The notes below the pieces were generated by a model. The model was not told the origin of the DNA. It saw only the letters and a program-made list of their open reading frames with translations, and searched no databases. A DNA stretch of 64,000 nt from Paenibacillus sp. 1011MAR3C5 (lineage in GTDB: Bacteria > Bacillota > Bacilli > Paenibacillales > Paenibacillaceae): positions 372,001 to 436,000 of the forward strand of contig NZ_QZCF01000001.1 of NCBI RefSeq assembly GCF_003591485.1. The letters run 5' to 3'. Both the position numbers and the translations under genes were made by a program. This document shows, in pieces, positions 50,467-59,235 of this stretch; position 1 is the first letter of the stretch, and the number at the start of each line of letters is the position of its first letter.

Positions 50467-51485
50467 TGTGATTGCTCCTTTCCTGCAGCAATGGCCACCG
50501 CATGGGCAATGCCGGGAATGCTCTCGCCTTGCTGGAACGATAAGGGAGACAACAGCGCGCCTGTCGCGACGACGAGGATTCGCTTAAGCTCTCCCTTCTG
50601 GATACGCTTCAGCAAATGGCCGTAGGTGACGACAGCGGAGCAGGCGCAGCCGCTGCCCCCTGCCTGAACCTTCTGCTTCTGAACATCGTAGACCATGAGC
50701 CCGCAATCCATGAAGAGGGTATTGTCCATCGGAACGCCATTCTGCTTCAGCAAGTCCTTGGCAATCGGATGTCCCACTCCCGCCAGATCGCCCGTTACGA
50801 TCAGATCGTAATCGCCAGGCGATCGTCCGGTATCATTAAAGTGCGCCTGAATCGTATCGACCGCCGCTGGCGCCATCGCCGCTCCCATATTGAACGGATC
50901 TGTAATGCCCAGATCGACGACCTTGCCGATGGTTGCGCATTCGATAACAGGACCTTCCCCCGACGCGGCAATAACGGCAGCGCCCGCGCCTGTCACCGTA
51001 TATTGTGCAGTTGGGGGTTTCTGGGAGCCGTATTCGGTCGGATACCGGAATTGCTTCTCCGCTGTACAATTGTGGCTGCAAGTGCCCGCCATGACATGTG
51101 TTGCAGCTCCGCTGTCCACCAGCTGCGATGCAAGCGCAAGCGACTCCATAGACGTGGAGCATGCCCCGAATACGCCAAGATAAGGAGCGCCAAGCGATCT
51201 CGCGGCAAAGCTGTTGCTAATAATCTGATTCATAAGATCGCCGCCAATGTAGAAGTCGAGCTGGCTTCGCTCCAGCTTGGCATTCTGGAGCGCGAACTCC
51301 GAAGCCTGCTCAAGCAGCAAGCGCTCCGCCTTCTCCCAGCTCTTCTGCTGCATATCCAGCTCCGGATGCACCAGATCGAAGTCCGCAGCCAGCGGACCGT
51401 CACCTTCATCCGGTCCTACGACCGTCGCGGTACCGATAATGACCGGCTTGTTGTCAAACCACCAGGTTTGTTTGCCCCGAAGCAT
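50463..51485 (-). CDS. spoVAD: Stage V sporulation protein AD
   Basis: A 340-residue protein with a thiolase-like fold that binds dipicolinic acid during its uptake into the spore. It shows GTATVVGPDEGDGPLAADFD, GACSTSMESLALAS, GTCSHNCTAEKQFRYPTEYG and, near the end, GGSGCACSAVVTYGHLL. It starts one nt after the spoVAC stop and overlaps spoVAE. Expressed in the forespore in Bacillus. Confidence 0.96.
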   Translation of the reverse strand: MLRGKQTWWFDNKPVIIGTATVVGPDEGDGPLAADFDLVHPELDMQQKSWEKAERLLLEQASEFALQNAKLERSQLDFYIGGDLMNQIISNSFAARSLGAPYLGVFGACSTSMESLALASQLVDSGAATHVMAGTCSHNCTAEKQFRYPTEYGSQKPPTAQYTVTGAGAAVIAASGEGPVIECATIGKVVDLGITDPFNMGAAMAPAAVDTIQAHFNDTGRSPGDYDLIVTGDLAGVGHPIAKDLLKQNGVPMDNTLFMDCGLMVYDVQKQKVQAGGSGCACSAVVTYGHLLKRIQKGELKRILVVATGALLSPLSFQQGESIPGIAHAVAIAAGKEQSQ

Positions 51486-51486
51486 C

Positions 51487-51978
51487 TTATTGCCCCCCGG
51501 TGCCCAGTATCAAATGAACGATACCGACAAAAAACGCAGCCACTGTGCCGAATACGATAACCGAACCGGCAAGCTTGAACATATTGCCGCCTACGCCCAG
51601 CACCAGCCCTTCGCTGCGATGCTCCAGCGCGGCTGAGCACATGGAATTGGCAAAGCCTGTAACCGGCACAGCCGAGCCTGCTCCCGCGAATTGGGCCAGC
51701 TTGTCGTAGACGCCGAGGCTCGTCAGGACAACGGAGATAAAGATCATGACGGCAACGGTGGGATTGCTGGCATCCTCCCGTGACATATCCATCAAATGGA
51801 CGAACAGTTCCGTAACCACTTGACCAATTACACATATGAACCCGCCGATCAGAAAAGCCTTCAGGCAATTGGCCGGAATCGATCTGGGCGGTTCCTTATC
51901 CTTGGCGTACGCCTGGTATTCCTTTGGCGACATCGCCATTTTTTTGTAACGTTCTGCGTTTGGTTTCTTCGGCGCCAA
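51487..51978 (-). CDS. spoVAC: Stage V sporulation protein AC
   Basis: A 163-residue membrane protein, reported in Bacillus to act as a mechanosensitive channel for dipicolinic acid release. A charged N-terminal tail (KPNAERYKKMAMSPKEYQAYAKD) precedes four membrane segments; FAGAGSAVPVTGFANSMCSAALE is the conserved core. The start is TTG 51978 with AAGGAGG eight nt upstream. It is the first gene of the cassette, behind a candidate sigma-G promoter. Confidence 0.94.
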   Translation of the reverse strand: MAPKKPNAERYKKMAMSPKEYQAYAKDKEPPRSIPANCLKAFLIGGFICVIGQVVTELFVHLMDMSREDASNPTVAVMIFISVVLTSLGVYDKLAQFAGAGSAVPVTGFANSMCSAALEHRSEGLVLGVGGNMFKLAGSVIVFGTVAAFFVGIVHLILGTGGQ

Positions 51979-52099
51979 ATGAGCTTCCTCCTTTACCGCC
52001 CGCGGGTTCCCGATCTGAACAATGGGACAACTGCCTGCTTACGCCAGCTATCGGGCCGCTAAGCTTCCTTCCGTTTCATTATTTGTTATTTGCGGGTCC

Positions 52100-52128
52100 A
52101 TTATGCCAACTTTCATACTCGAAAATGC
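52100..52128 (-). promoter_or_regulatory. Candidate sigma-G promoter of spoVAC-AD-AE
   Basis: On the minus strand GCATT, an 18-nt spacer and CATAAT resemble the sigma-F/G pattern (GYATA / CATnnTA). It is 120 nt before spoVAC. The -35 starts immediately after a terminator stem of the gene upstream. The assignment rests on sequence likeness plus the known forespore timing of spoVA genes. Confidence 0.45.
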
Positions 52129-52129
52129 A

Positions 52130-52162
52130 AATGCCCCAAGATGTCAGCCATCTTGGGGCATT
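52130..52162. terminator. Terminator of the isomerase/dehydrogenase operon
   Basis: AATGCCCCAAGATG pairs with CATCTTGGGGCATT, 14 perfect base pairs with a five-base loop, followed on the minus strand by TTGCATTTT. Confidence 0.8.
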
Positions 52163-52212
52163 GTACGATCATGAATCAATTATAGATGTGAAATCGGTGC
52201 ACTTGGACCGGA

Positions 52213-53055
52213 TCAGACAGGCAGTCCTGCTGCGGCGAACACTTTGTCAAAGCCTTCCTTCGACCGCTTCGCCAATTCCTCCGGCGTGCCCGCTGGCGGC
52301 GCTGAGGATAGAATCTCCTGCGCGACATGGCCGTCGTAGCCGATATGCTCCAGCGCTTTCAGGAAGGATGGCAGATCGATAACGCCTTCGCCCGGATAGA
52401 GGCGGCCATTGTCCAGCGCTTCCTCTACCGGCACGGCAGGCGCGTCGTTCAAGTGAACATGGACGATCTGGGAAGGAAGCAGCGCCTCGATGTCCGCAGC
52501 GCCAAGCCCCGTTGTATACCAATGATAGGAATCAAGCAGCAATCCGACATTCGGCTCGCCGATCGCGTCAATCCAGTCCAGTGTCTCATCCAGCGTCCAG
52601 ATGAACGGATTGCTCCATCTGGTGCGAAGATGATGAGGCCCTACAAATTCCAGACCAATCGAGATGCCGAAGTCGGCCAGCAGCACCGCGCATTCGCGCA
52701 AACGGCGTGTCGCAACCGCCATGAAGTGAGCGGCCTTCTCATCCGTGGATGGAAGGATATAGGTACAGCAGCTCACACAGCCAAGAGCCTTAGCTGCTGC
52801 AGCATACGCAACCAGCTTCTCCAGATCCTCCAGAAACTTCTCCTCCGTCGTACGCCATTCCACCGGCAAGCCGAAGGAAGCCAGCACGACACCATTGTTG
52901 CTTAGAAGCCGCTGCGCTTCTTCCTCTCCACACTCATCCACTAATGCAAGCGGATCGAGCTCCACAGATTGAAACCCATGACGTCCGGCCAGCTCAATCA
53001 GCTCGCGCTGGCTTTCCAGCGCTCCTAAACCTGCTTTTGACAGTCCTCTCAGCAT
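52213..53055 (-). CDS. Sugar phosphate isomerase/epimerase (AP endonuclease-2 fold)
   Basis: A 280-residue TIM-barrel enzyme of the IolE/IolI class. Metal-site stretches are visible: LEFVGPH (Glu), LLLDSYHWYTTG (Asp, His), IVHVHLNDAP (His, Asp) and HVAQEILS (Glu). It probably interconverts a keto sugar or inosose. It lies 28 nt downstream of the Gfo/Idh/MocA gene, and the pair suggests a short cyclitol or sugar breakdown route. GGGAGG is eight nt before ATG 53055. Confidence 0.88.
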   Translation of the reverse strand: MLRGLSKAGLGALESQRELIELAGRHGFQSVELDPLALVDECGEEEAQRLLSNNGVVLASFGLPVEWRTTEEKFLEDLEKLVAYAAAAKALGCVSCCTYILPSTDEKAAHFMAVATRRLRECAVLLADFGISIGLEFVGPHHLRTRWSNPFIWTLDETLDWIDAIGEPNVGLLLDSYHWYTTGLGAADIEALLPSQIVHVHLNDAPAVPVEEALDNGRLYPGEGVIDLPSFLKALEHIGYDGHVAQEILSSAPPAGTPEELAKRSKEGFDKVFAAAGLPV

Positions 53056-53083
53056 GATGCTGTCCTCCCTTATATCCTGCTCT

Positions 53084-54166
53084 CTATTTGTCGAGGTCCC
53101 AGTTCAGAATTACCTCATGGCCCGTGCGGGACGATTCGTAGATGGCATCCAGAATGAGATTGTTCGTAAATCCGGTAAGCGCCGAAGTGATCGGCTGCTT
53201 GCCCTCGCGAATGCAGGCCAGGAAGTGCTTGCTAAGGCGCGCTCTCTCGCCTTCATCATTCTCGGGCTTCGACAGCAATGTCTCCAGCGGACGATCGAAT
53301 TTCTCCGTAAGCAGCTTGCCTGTTCCGCCTTTGTAGCTTGCGCCGCCTTCGGAACCCATCAGATGGATGAACGGCGTGTTGTCCGTATCCATATGAACCG
53401 CCCAGCTTACTTCCAGCGACAGCGTGCTGCCGTCCTCCATCTTGATCAGAGCAGTCGCCAGATCCTCAACATCGTAGACGCCGTTCCAATCCGGCGTTCC
53501 CCAATTGCCGATGCCTTTGCGCTTCGGCCCGAATTCCGCATAAGTCGCCCCATATACAGATACCGGCTTCGGATTGCCCATCAGATACAGAGCAAGATCA
53601 AGCATATGAACGCCGATATCGATCAGCGGGCCGCCGCCGGATTGATCCATGCGCGTAAACCAAGTACCCCAGCCTGGAATGCCCTTGCGGCGGAACCAGC
53701 CTGTTTTGGCCGTATAGATCTTGCCAAGCTCACCGCGGTCAACTTGCTCCTTGATCGCCATAGGCACCGATTCCCATCTCATCTGATGGCCAACCATCAC
53801 GATGCGGTCAGACTCCTTGCTCGCTTTCAAGATTTGACGAGCCGCTTCGCTATTTATCCCCATCGGCTTCTCAAGCAGCACATGCTTGCCCGCCTTTAGC
53901 GCTGCAAGGGCCAGCGGAGCATGATGCTGATTCGGCACTCCGATAATAACGGCATCTACATCGTCACGGGCAATTAGCTCCTCCGGCGTTGCAGCCACTG
54001 CGCCAATTCCGTATTGAGCTGCTTTCGCTTCCGCCAACGGCAAGAATGCATCCGTAATAGCCGTAATTTCGCATTGATCCGCCAGCTTGGAGAACTCCTG
54101 GGCGTGAACGCCGCCAATGTTGCCCGCTCCGATAATGCCGATTCTGATTTTATGATTGATTCCCAT
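53084..54166 (-). CDS. Gfo/Idh/MocA-family NAD(P)-dependent dehydrogenase
   Basis: A 360-residue oxidoreductase for sugars or cyclitols. The N-terminal Rossmann fold begins IRIGIIGAGNIGGVHAQEF and continues with VIIGVPNQHHAPLALAALKAGKHVLLEKPMG, where the EKP lysine is catalytic. The C-terminal domain has GGPLIDIGVHMLDLALYLMG with the Asp-x-x-x-His pair. The substrate is unknown. First gene of a two-gene operon, divergent from an AraC regulator that likely controls it. GGGAGG is nine nt before ATG 54166. Confidence 0.92.
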   Translation of the reverse strand: MGINHKIRIGIIGAGNIGGVHAQEFSKLADQCEITAITDAFLPLAEAKAAQYGIGAVAATPEELIARDDVDAVIIGVPNQHHAPLALAALKAGKHVLLEKPMGINSEAARQILKASKESDRIVMVGHQMRWESVPMAIKEQVDRGELGKIYTAKTGWFRRKGIPGWGTWFTRMDQSGGGPLIDIGVHMLDLALYLMGNPKPVSVYGATYAEFGPKRKGIGNWGTPDWNGVYDVEDLATALIKMEDGSTLSLEVSWAVHMDTDNTPFIHLMGSEGGASYKGGTGKLLTEKFDRPLETLLSKPENDEGERARLSKHFLACIREGKQPITSALTGFTNNLILDAIYESSRTGHEVILNWDLDK

Positions 54167-54307
54167 TCTAAGTAGCCTCCCGAATGAATGTGGTGTACGA
54201 ATTATTGTTATAACCGCTTACGATCTTTATGTTAAAATAAATGGAGCAGAAAAGCGTGCTTGTTTTTTCGAAATATATCTCATTTTTTCGGAGGCTCCGA
54301 CGTTTCT

Positions 54308-55186
54308 ATGACGTACTTTCCCGATTACTTCAAAACTTATCCCAACATGAATACGTCAAGCCCCCTCCATATTAGCCTGAACACGCTGCCCAGAGGCTTT
54401 CGGCCTCATCGTCATGACTTCCTGGAATTCTCCTATGTGATTGACGGAATGGGCTCCGAAGCGATTAATGAGAAGAAGCACCCGATGTCTCCCGGCACCT
54501 TCACCTTTGTGCTTCCCTATCAGGTCCATGAAATATTCACCACGGAGGGGAGCCAGCTTCAGCTGTATAATTGCAATTTCAGCATGGAGCTTCTGATGGA
54601 GCCTGGAACGGGCGAAGGCCTGCATACGCTGATCGATCTGGGAGGCGATATTCCCTACGTTCAGCTTAGCGGCACAGAGAATGAGCGCATGAAGGAACTT
54701 ATCGAAGATATGTACCGCGAATATCAGGGCAATCAGCCATGGAGACAAACCATGCTGCAGCTGCGGCTAAAGGAGATACTCGTGATGTTCGATCGGGCGC
54801 GCCCTCGCTCCCAGCCTGACACAGCTGAGACCTCTTCTTCCAGAAAGGGAGCCTCCCTATGGCCCATTATTCACTATATTCACCAGCATTACCAAGACGA
54901 CCTTGCTTTGTCCGACCTGGCGAAGCAATTCTCCATGAGCATGTCTCGCATCAGCGAGCTGATCAAGGAGACAACGGGTCAAACGTTCGTCCATTTCCTG
55001 CGCGACCTTCGCATCCGGCATGCATGCGGCCTGCTCGCATCAACGGATATGAGCGTGACCGAGATTGCGATGGAAGTCGGCTACGGGTCTTATAAAACGT
55101 TCTCGCGCGTCTTCCGGGAAAGCCGGGGCCTCGCGCCGAAGGATTACCGCAAGCTGAAGGGCTCCCAACTGCCGTTGCCACATTAA
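54308..55186 (+). CDS. AraC-family transcriptional regulator
   Basis: A 292-residue regulator with an N-terminal cupin sensor (RPHRHDFLEFSYVIDGMGSEAIN, PGTFTFVLPYQVHEIF) and two C-terminal helix-turn-helix motifs (DLALSDLAKQFSMSMSRISELIKETTGQTF; MSVTEIAMEVGYGSYKTFSRVFRESRGLAPKDYRK-like). It likely senses a sugar and activates the divergent dehydrogenase-isomerase operon. ATG 54308 is the first credible start; GGAGG lies 13 nt upstream, rather far. No clear operator was seen in the 141-nt gap. Confidence 0.9.
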   Translation: MTYFPDYFKTYPNMNTSSPLHISLNTLPRGFRPHRHDFLEFSYVIDGMGSEAINEKKHPMSPGTFTFVLPYQVHEIFTTEGSQLQLYNCNFSMELLMEPGTGEGLHTLIDLGGDIPYVQLSGTENERMKELIEDMYREYQGNQPWRQTMLQLRLKEILVMFDRARPRSQPDTAETSSSRKGASLWPIIHYIHQHYQDDLALSDLAKQFSMSMSRISELIKETTGQTFVHFLRDLRIRHACGLLASTDMSVTEIAMEVGYGSYKTFSRVFRESRGLAPKDYRKLKGSQLPLPH

Positions 55187-55190
55187 AAAT

Positions 55191-55233
55191 AAGCCGCATG
55201 CGTCCGACTCGACGGTCGAATATCATGCGGCTT
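55191..55233. terminator. Stem-loop between AraC gene and 31-aa gene
   Basis: AAGCCGCATG pairs with CATGCGGCTT across a loop with an inner CGAC/GTCG. On the minus strand it runs into ATTTTTAA, so it best serves the 31-aa gene; it may also end the AraC gene. Confidence 0.7.
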
Positions 55234-55252
55234 ACTTGCGCTTGACTGAGAA

Positions 55253-55348
55253 TCAGCTTTCCCAATTGGCGATCATGCTTGCTGTCATTACCAAGACGAA
55301 TATCACATACAAGACGAGTGAAATGATCCGGATCGTCCGTCTGTTCAT
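55253..55348 (-). CDS. Putative 31-aa single-span membrane peptide
   Basis: A short frame that usual length cut-offs miss. It reads MNRRTIRIISLVLYVIFVLV, then MTASMIANWES and TGA. Three early arginines followed by about 18 hydrophobic residues predict one membrane helix with the N-terminus inside. GGGAGG lies nine nt before the ATG and a strong stem-loop follows 19 nt after the stop, so the frame has its own start and end signals. It is 84 nt downstream of the polysaccharide deacetylase on the same strand. The function is unknown. Confidence 0.55.
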   Translation of the reverse strand: MNRRTIRIISLVLYVIFVLVMTASMIANWES

Positions 55349-55431
55349 ACCCCCGCTCCTCCCAGGTTCGCATCGGTCCTTATCTCTATCCTATGCGGAC
55401 CATGACAGTTGCGGAGCTTGTTTCATTAGAA

Positions 55432-56517
55432 TTAGCCCAATCTCTCGGAAACCAGCTCGGCCTTCCAATCCAGCTGCTTGCACATCTGCAGCAATCTGCG
55501 GATATCTTGACGGACTTCGATTTGCTTTAGCCCCGCGGCCCAAGCTTGTTCGATTGCCCATCTCATCATATAGACAAGCGTATCCGCCTGTGCTTCCTTG
55601 GCGCCATGCTCGTGAATTATGAGCGTATCCCCGCTTTCATATGCACGGGCATAACCCCAATAAGAGTCTTCAAACTCACGAACGCCGAACCATTCTTGCG
55701 CGCCGCCGCTTGGCAGCGGCTTCTCCAGCTGCTCCTGCCATTCTGCAGCCGTAGAAGCGCTGTTCACATGACGCTCCACACCCCATGACGCAATCTGCGC
55801 GGCCAGCTCCGGCGCCACAGATTCTACCGGATACCAGTCTTGCGGCGGATATTCCAGCGTCTCAGGCACGTCCACAATTATTTTCCAGCCTCTATAGGAT
55901 GGCTTGCGGCCCAGTGACTCCATCATGGTCGGCATGCTAACGGCTGTCAGCTCTTGCTGCTTCGCAACATCGCTGATCAGCTTAAGCGAACCCGGCGACC
56001 CAATCGCGATATCGTTGCTGTGCATAACAACAATCGTGCCGTTCTTCAATTCGGGAATGATCACCTTTGCGATCGCTTCAGCAGAAATCCCCGCCCAGTC
56101 AAACGATTCTACGCCTTCGATATCGACATACCCTGCTTCATCCAGCCATTGCAAGCGCTCATCGTCGTAACTTGCATAGGGAAAACGCATATAAGCAGGA
56201 CACGGCAAGCCTGTCGCTTCTTGATAAGCCAATTCAACCGCTTTCAATTCCTCCATGAAAACATGTTTCGGAATTTGTGCCATGCGCCGATGATGATAAG
56301 AATGCGGTGCCAGCGCATGCCCGCGACGAATAATTTCCTTTGCCCTCTCGGGGTAGCGATCCATCCACTCGCCTGTAAAGAAAAACGTGCCAACAGCGCC
56401 CTCTGCCTCCAGGGCATCCAGCCATAGACTAATAGGAAGACGGCCAGGCCCGTCATCAAAGGTAAATGCGTAATAACGGTCTTGCTCCGTTCCGCTCATT
56501 ATAATGGTATCGTTCAA
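55432..56517 (-). CDS. Polysaccharide deacetylase (NodB homology) with extra C-terminal domain
   Basis: A 361-residue enzyme predicted to remove acetyl groups from a polysaccharide, or a related amide hydrolase. Residues 15-215 form the NodB domain: motif 1 AFTFDDGPG (Asp22, Asp23 by position), motif 2 HSYHHRRM, motif 3 RFPYASYDDERL, and later DWAGISAEA and VVMHSND. Residues 225-361 are a second domain (WYPVESVAPELAAQIASWGVERH... IEQAWAAGLKQIEVRQD) that I do not recognise. No signal peptide is seen, so it may act inside the cell. Monocistronic or with the 31-aa gene. Confidence 0.85.
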   Translation of the reverse strand: MNDTIIMSGTEQDRYYAFTFDDGPGRLPISLWLDALEAEGAVGTFFFTGEWMDRYPERAKEIIRRGHALAPHSYHHRRMAQIPKHVFMEELKAVELAYQEATGLPCPAYMRFPYASYDDERLQWLDEAGYVDIEGVESFDWAGISAEAIAKVIIPELKNGTIVVMHSNDIAIGSPGSLKLISDVAKQQELTAVSMPTMMESLGRKPSYRGWKIIVDVPETLEYPPQDWYPVESVAPELAAQIASWGVERHVNSASTAAEWQEQLEKPLPSGGAQEWFGVREFEDSYWGYARAYESGDTLIIHEHGAKEAQADTLVYMMRWAIEQAWAAGLKQIEVRQDIRRLLQMCKQLDWKAELVSERLG

Positions 56518-56597
56518 GCAGTACCTCTCCCTTGCGATGGAATAAATTCAGCTTGATTATAGCCCAAGGGAGTGGACAATGCTATCCTGTTGCAAGA

Positions 56598-57350
56598 CTA
56601 TAGTTTGATCCTACGCTCAATCAGGTAGATAGTACCATAAACCAGGCAAATCAATACGCCAGCCTCGAATGCAAGCGTCATCCACTCAAGAGAGTTAATC
56701 GAACCGAAGGTCAACGACATGTTCCCGTTGCCGGACTCGAGTGGACTAAGGCGAATAAAGCCGTATACTTCGCTCGTTGAGAACAGGATATCCTCCACCC
56801 ACGGGATGATCGTAAAAATCAGAATACACACGACGATCCCGAGGAACGTTCCGCCTTTGCCCTCCACAATTCGCGAGAAAGCCATAGAGAAGAAAATGAC
56901 CATAGTCGTAAATACAGATCCCCATATAGCTAATGCGATGGAGACTGCAATTTCACCGGCTGTCAGTTGTTCAATGAGCAGCACCAAAAACGAGGTCTTG
57001 TCGTACAGCGCGGAAAAAACGGCATCAAATGCTGCAAATAACAAGAACATTACGATGGTTAATCCAAACATCAACACAAGAGGCGATACGATGGTATAAA
57101 TCGTCGGGAGCGGAAGCAGCCGTCTGCTGTAAGCTTTGATATTGGCAACAAACGTCTGGCAAGCCATGAGAAAAACGAGAAAGCCGCTAAAGAAAAAGAG
57201 CATGCATGCGATGACAATGACGAATTGCTCACTCCACCCGTTCCTCCAACCTACAGTCAAATTGACGATTTGCGCCACGAGCAGAATGATAAACCCCGCC
57301 AGCGTCATTGTGGCATTCCGCTTCCAATCATATTTCATCAGCTTAAGCAT
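56598..57350 (-). CDS. ABC transporter permease (export type)
   Basis: A 250-residue membrane protein with six hydrophobic segments and a basic start MLKLMKYDWKRNATM, typical of ABC-2-like permeases. It begins on the last base of the preceding ATPase stop codon (TAATG), so the two are coupled. It has no clear family signature beyond topology. Last gene of the five-gene ABC operon. Confidence 0.8.
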   Translation of the reverse strand: MLKLMKYDWKRNATMTLAGFIILLVAQIVNLTVGWRNGWSEQFVIVIACMLFFFSGFLVFLMACQTFVANIKAYSRRLLPLPTIYTIVSPLVLMFGLTIVMFLLFAAFDAVFSALYDKTSFLVLLIEQLTAGEIAVSIALAIWGSVFTTMVIFFSMAFSRIVEGKGGTFLGIVVCILIFTIIPWVEDILFSTSEVYGFIRLSPLESGNGNMSLTFGSINSLEWMTLAFEAGVLICLVYGTIYLIERRIKL

Positions 57351-58045
57351 TAAGCATACACCTCTTTGAATAAGTCAACGACGCTCTTGCCATGCGTCAT
57401 CCGTATGTGATCCACTTCTTCATGCAAGGCAAGCTGTCCGTTCTTAATGAATATCACCTCATCGAAAATTCTCTCTATATCCGTTACTAGATGAGTCGAG
57501 ATCATCAGGCAGCTGTTCTCGCTGTAGTATTGGACAATAGCATCCAATATCTTCTCCCGAGCGACGGGATCTACGCCTCCTATCGGCTCGTCGAGCAGAT
57601 ACAGCTTGGCGTTGCGGGAGAGCGCCAGTGTCAGCTGAAGCCGCTCGTTCATCCCTTTCGACAGCGACGTGATCTTCTCGCGCTCCGCAAGTCCCATGAA
57701 CGATAGCATTTCCTTCGCCTTGGCCCTATCAAAGTCGGCGTAGAAATCCTGGTAGAAAGAGATGGCGTCGCGAACGCGCATCCACGGCTCGGTCAGCGGC
57801 TTATCCGGCATGAACGACGTCATCGCTTTGGACTGCAGCCCGATCGGCTCCCCGCATATCCGCGCTTCGCCCGCGGTCGGATGGATGATGCCGGCAGCGA
57901 TCTTCATAATCGTCGTCTTGCCGCTCCCGTTGCTGCCTAACAGGCCAATGATACGGCCAGCTCCGGCTTTGAACGAGATCCCCTCAAGCGCCGATTTGGA
58001 GCCGAATCGTTTGCCGATTGACTTCATCTCCAATATGGGCTCCAT
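57350..58045 (-). CDS. ABC transporter ATP-binding protein
   Basis: A 231-residue ATPase. Walker A GSNGSGKTTIMKIAAG, Q-loop in MTSFMPDKPLTEPW, signature LSKGMNERLQL (a variant of LSGGQ), Walker B LYLLDEPIGGVDP and switch His in STHLVTDIE. It resembles YtrB-type exporters. ATG 58045 overlaps nothing but starts one nt after the GntR stop. It pairs with the permease that follows. Confidence 0.9.
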   Translation of the reverse strand: MEPILEMKSIGKRFGSKSALEGISFKAGAGRIIGLLGSNGSGKTTIMKIAAGIIHPTAGEARICGEPIGLQSKAMTSFMPDKPLTEPWMRVRDAISFYQDFYADFDRAKAKEMLSFMGLAEREKITSLSKGMNERLQLTLALSRNAKLYLLDEPIGGVDPVAREKILDAIVQYYSENSCLMISTHLVTDIERIFDEVIFIKNGQLALHEEVDHIRMTHGKSVVDLFKEVYA

Positions 58046-58046
58046 G

Positions 58047-58433
58047 TTACGCTTCCTCCTTGTCTTTCGTATCCGACTGCACAGCGCCTTCAACGAGCGC
58101 TACGATATCGCCCTCCGCAAAGCCAAGTTCTTTCATCCCGCTGACGAAACGGCCCAGCAGCTCTGACGCCATCTCTTTTTTCATTTGCATGATTGTCGAC
58201 TCCTCATCCGTTACGTAGCGGCCAAGGCCGCGCTTTGTCTCTACGATGCCTTCCCGCTCAAGCTCCTGAAAGGTGCGCTGGATCGTATTAGGGTTGATCT
58301 GCAATTCGGCGGCTAGGTCCCGCACGGATTCAATCTTATCGCCGGGACCCATCTTGCCGATAACGATCTGTTTCTTGATATAGTTCATGATCTGAATGTA
58401 GATGGGGGCATTATTATCGAACTCGATAGTCAC
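58047..58433 (-). CDS. GntR-family regulator, YtrA subfamily
   Basis: A 128-residue repressor: winged helix in residues 10-75 (PIYIQIMNYIKKQIVIGKMGPGDKIESVRDLAAEL, then NPNTIQRTFQELEREGIV) and a short two-helix tail for dimerisation, the YtrA plan. GTG 58433 is the likely start, with AAGGAG about 11 nt upstream. Family members repress their own ABC operons. It is unusual here as the third gene of the operon, between two ABC pairs, where YtrA is normally first. The inverted repeat at 60234-60261 is its best candidate site. Confidence 0.88.
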   Translation of the reverse strand: MTIEFDNNAPIYIQIMNYIKKQIVIGKMGPGDKIESVRDLAAELQINPNTIQRTFQELEREGIVETKRGLGRYVTDEESTIMQMKKEMASELLGRFVSGMKELGFAEGDIVALVEGAVQSDTKDKEEA

Positions 58434-58473
58434 AATGGGCCATGCTCCTTTTACGATGCCCTGACTCATAGAA

Positions 58474-59235
58474 CTAGGACACATCGCGTTTTCTGAAGAT
58501 GAAGAAACTTGCAACCAAGAACACAATCAGATAGATGGCGATGACCGATGCCGAGAATGGGAGCGTCATGCCTTGCGGCATAGTGCCGCCATTCTGGTAG
58601 ACGGACAGATCCACATTAGGGAACAGCGTGTACTTGATGAAGGAGTAGCGATTAAGCAGCAACGTCAATATTCCGCCCGCCATCACGCAGAACATGGAGA
58701 TGCCGACCGTTGCTCCGCTTGATTTGGTCAATACGCCGACCAAGAATGTAAGTGTAACAAAGGTCAACGTGTAGATCGTCAAGTACAAGACATTTTCGCC
58801 AATAAGAGTCAAGGTCTTAGCGTCTCCTCCGCCGAAGCCGAATACGATAAAGCCCGTAATAAACGCCATCGCCAGCGTAGCAGCGATCAGTACGATGGAG
58901 AACAACAACGTGACGGCATATTTGGATGCCAATATCTTCGTACGGCTCTGCGCACGGATGAGCAGCAGCTTGATCGTACCCATCCGGAACTCGGATGGCA
59001 CAATGTTGGCAATTGCAATGATAGCAATGAGCGGTAAGATTTGTCCAGCGCCCATCATCGAACCGAACAAGGCGACAAAGTCAAGCGCGCTGTCCATCCC
59101 CTCCATCGGGTAGCGGTGAATGAAATATCCGCTAATCCCAATGAAGAGCGCCATGATGCCAAAGTATACAAAAAACGATTTCTTCTTATATAGCTTAATC
59201 CATTCGTTAGTCAGCAAAGCTCCAAAATTACGCAA
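58474..59235 (-). CDS. ABC-2 type transporter permease
   Basis: A 253-residue membrane protein with six segments. The start LLTNEWIKLYKKKSFFVYFGIMAL and the motif IVPSEFRMGTIKLLLIRAQSRTKILASKYAV are typical of ABC-2 permeases in bacitracin/lantibiotic export or immunity. It overlaps the upstream ATPase by 8 bp. Substrate unknown; peptide antibiotic or lipid export is the usual role. Confidence 0.88.
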   Translation of the reverse strand: MRNFGALLTNEWIKLYKKKSFFVYFGIMALFIGISGYFIHRYPMEGMDSALDFVALFGSMMGAGQILPLIAIIAIANIVPSEFRMGTIKLLLIRAQSRTKILASKYAVTLLFSIVLIAATLAMAFITGFIVFGFGGGDAKTLTLIGENVLYLTIYTLTFVTLTFLVGVLTKSSGATVGISMFCVMAGGILTLLLNRYSFIKYTLFPNVDLSVYQNGGTMPQGMTLPFSASVIAIYLIVFLVASFFIFRKRDVS

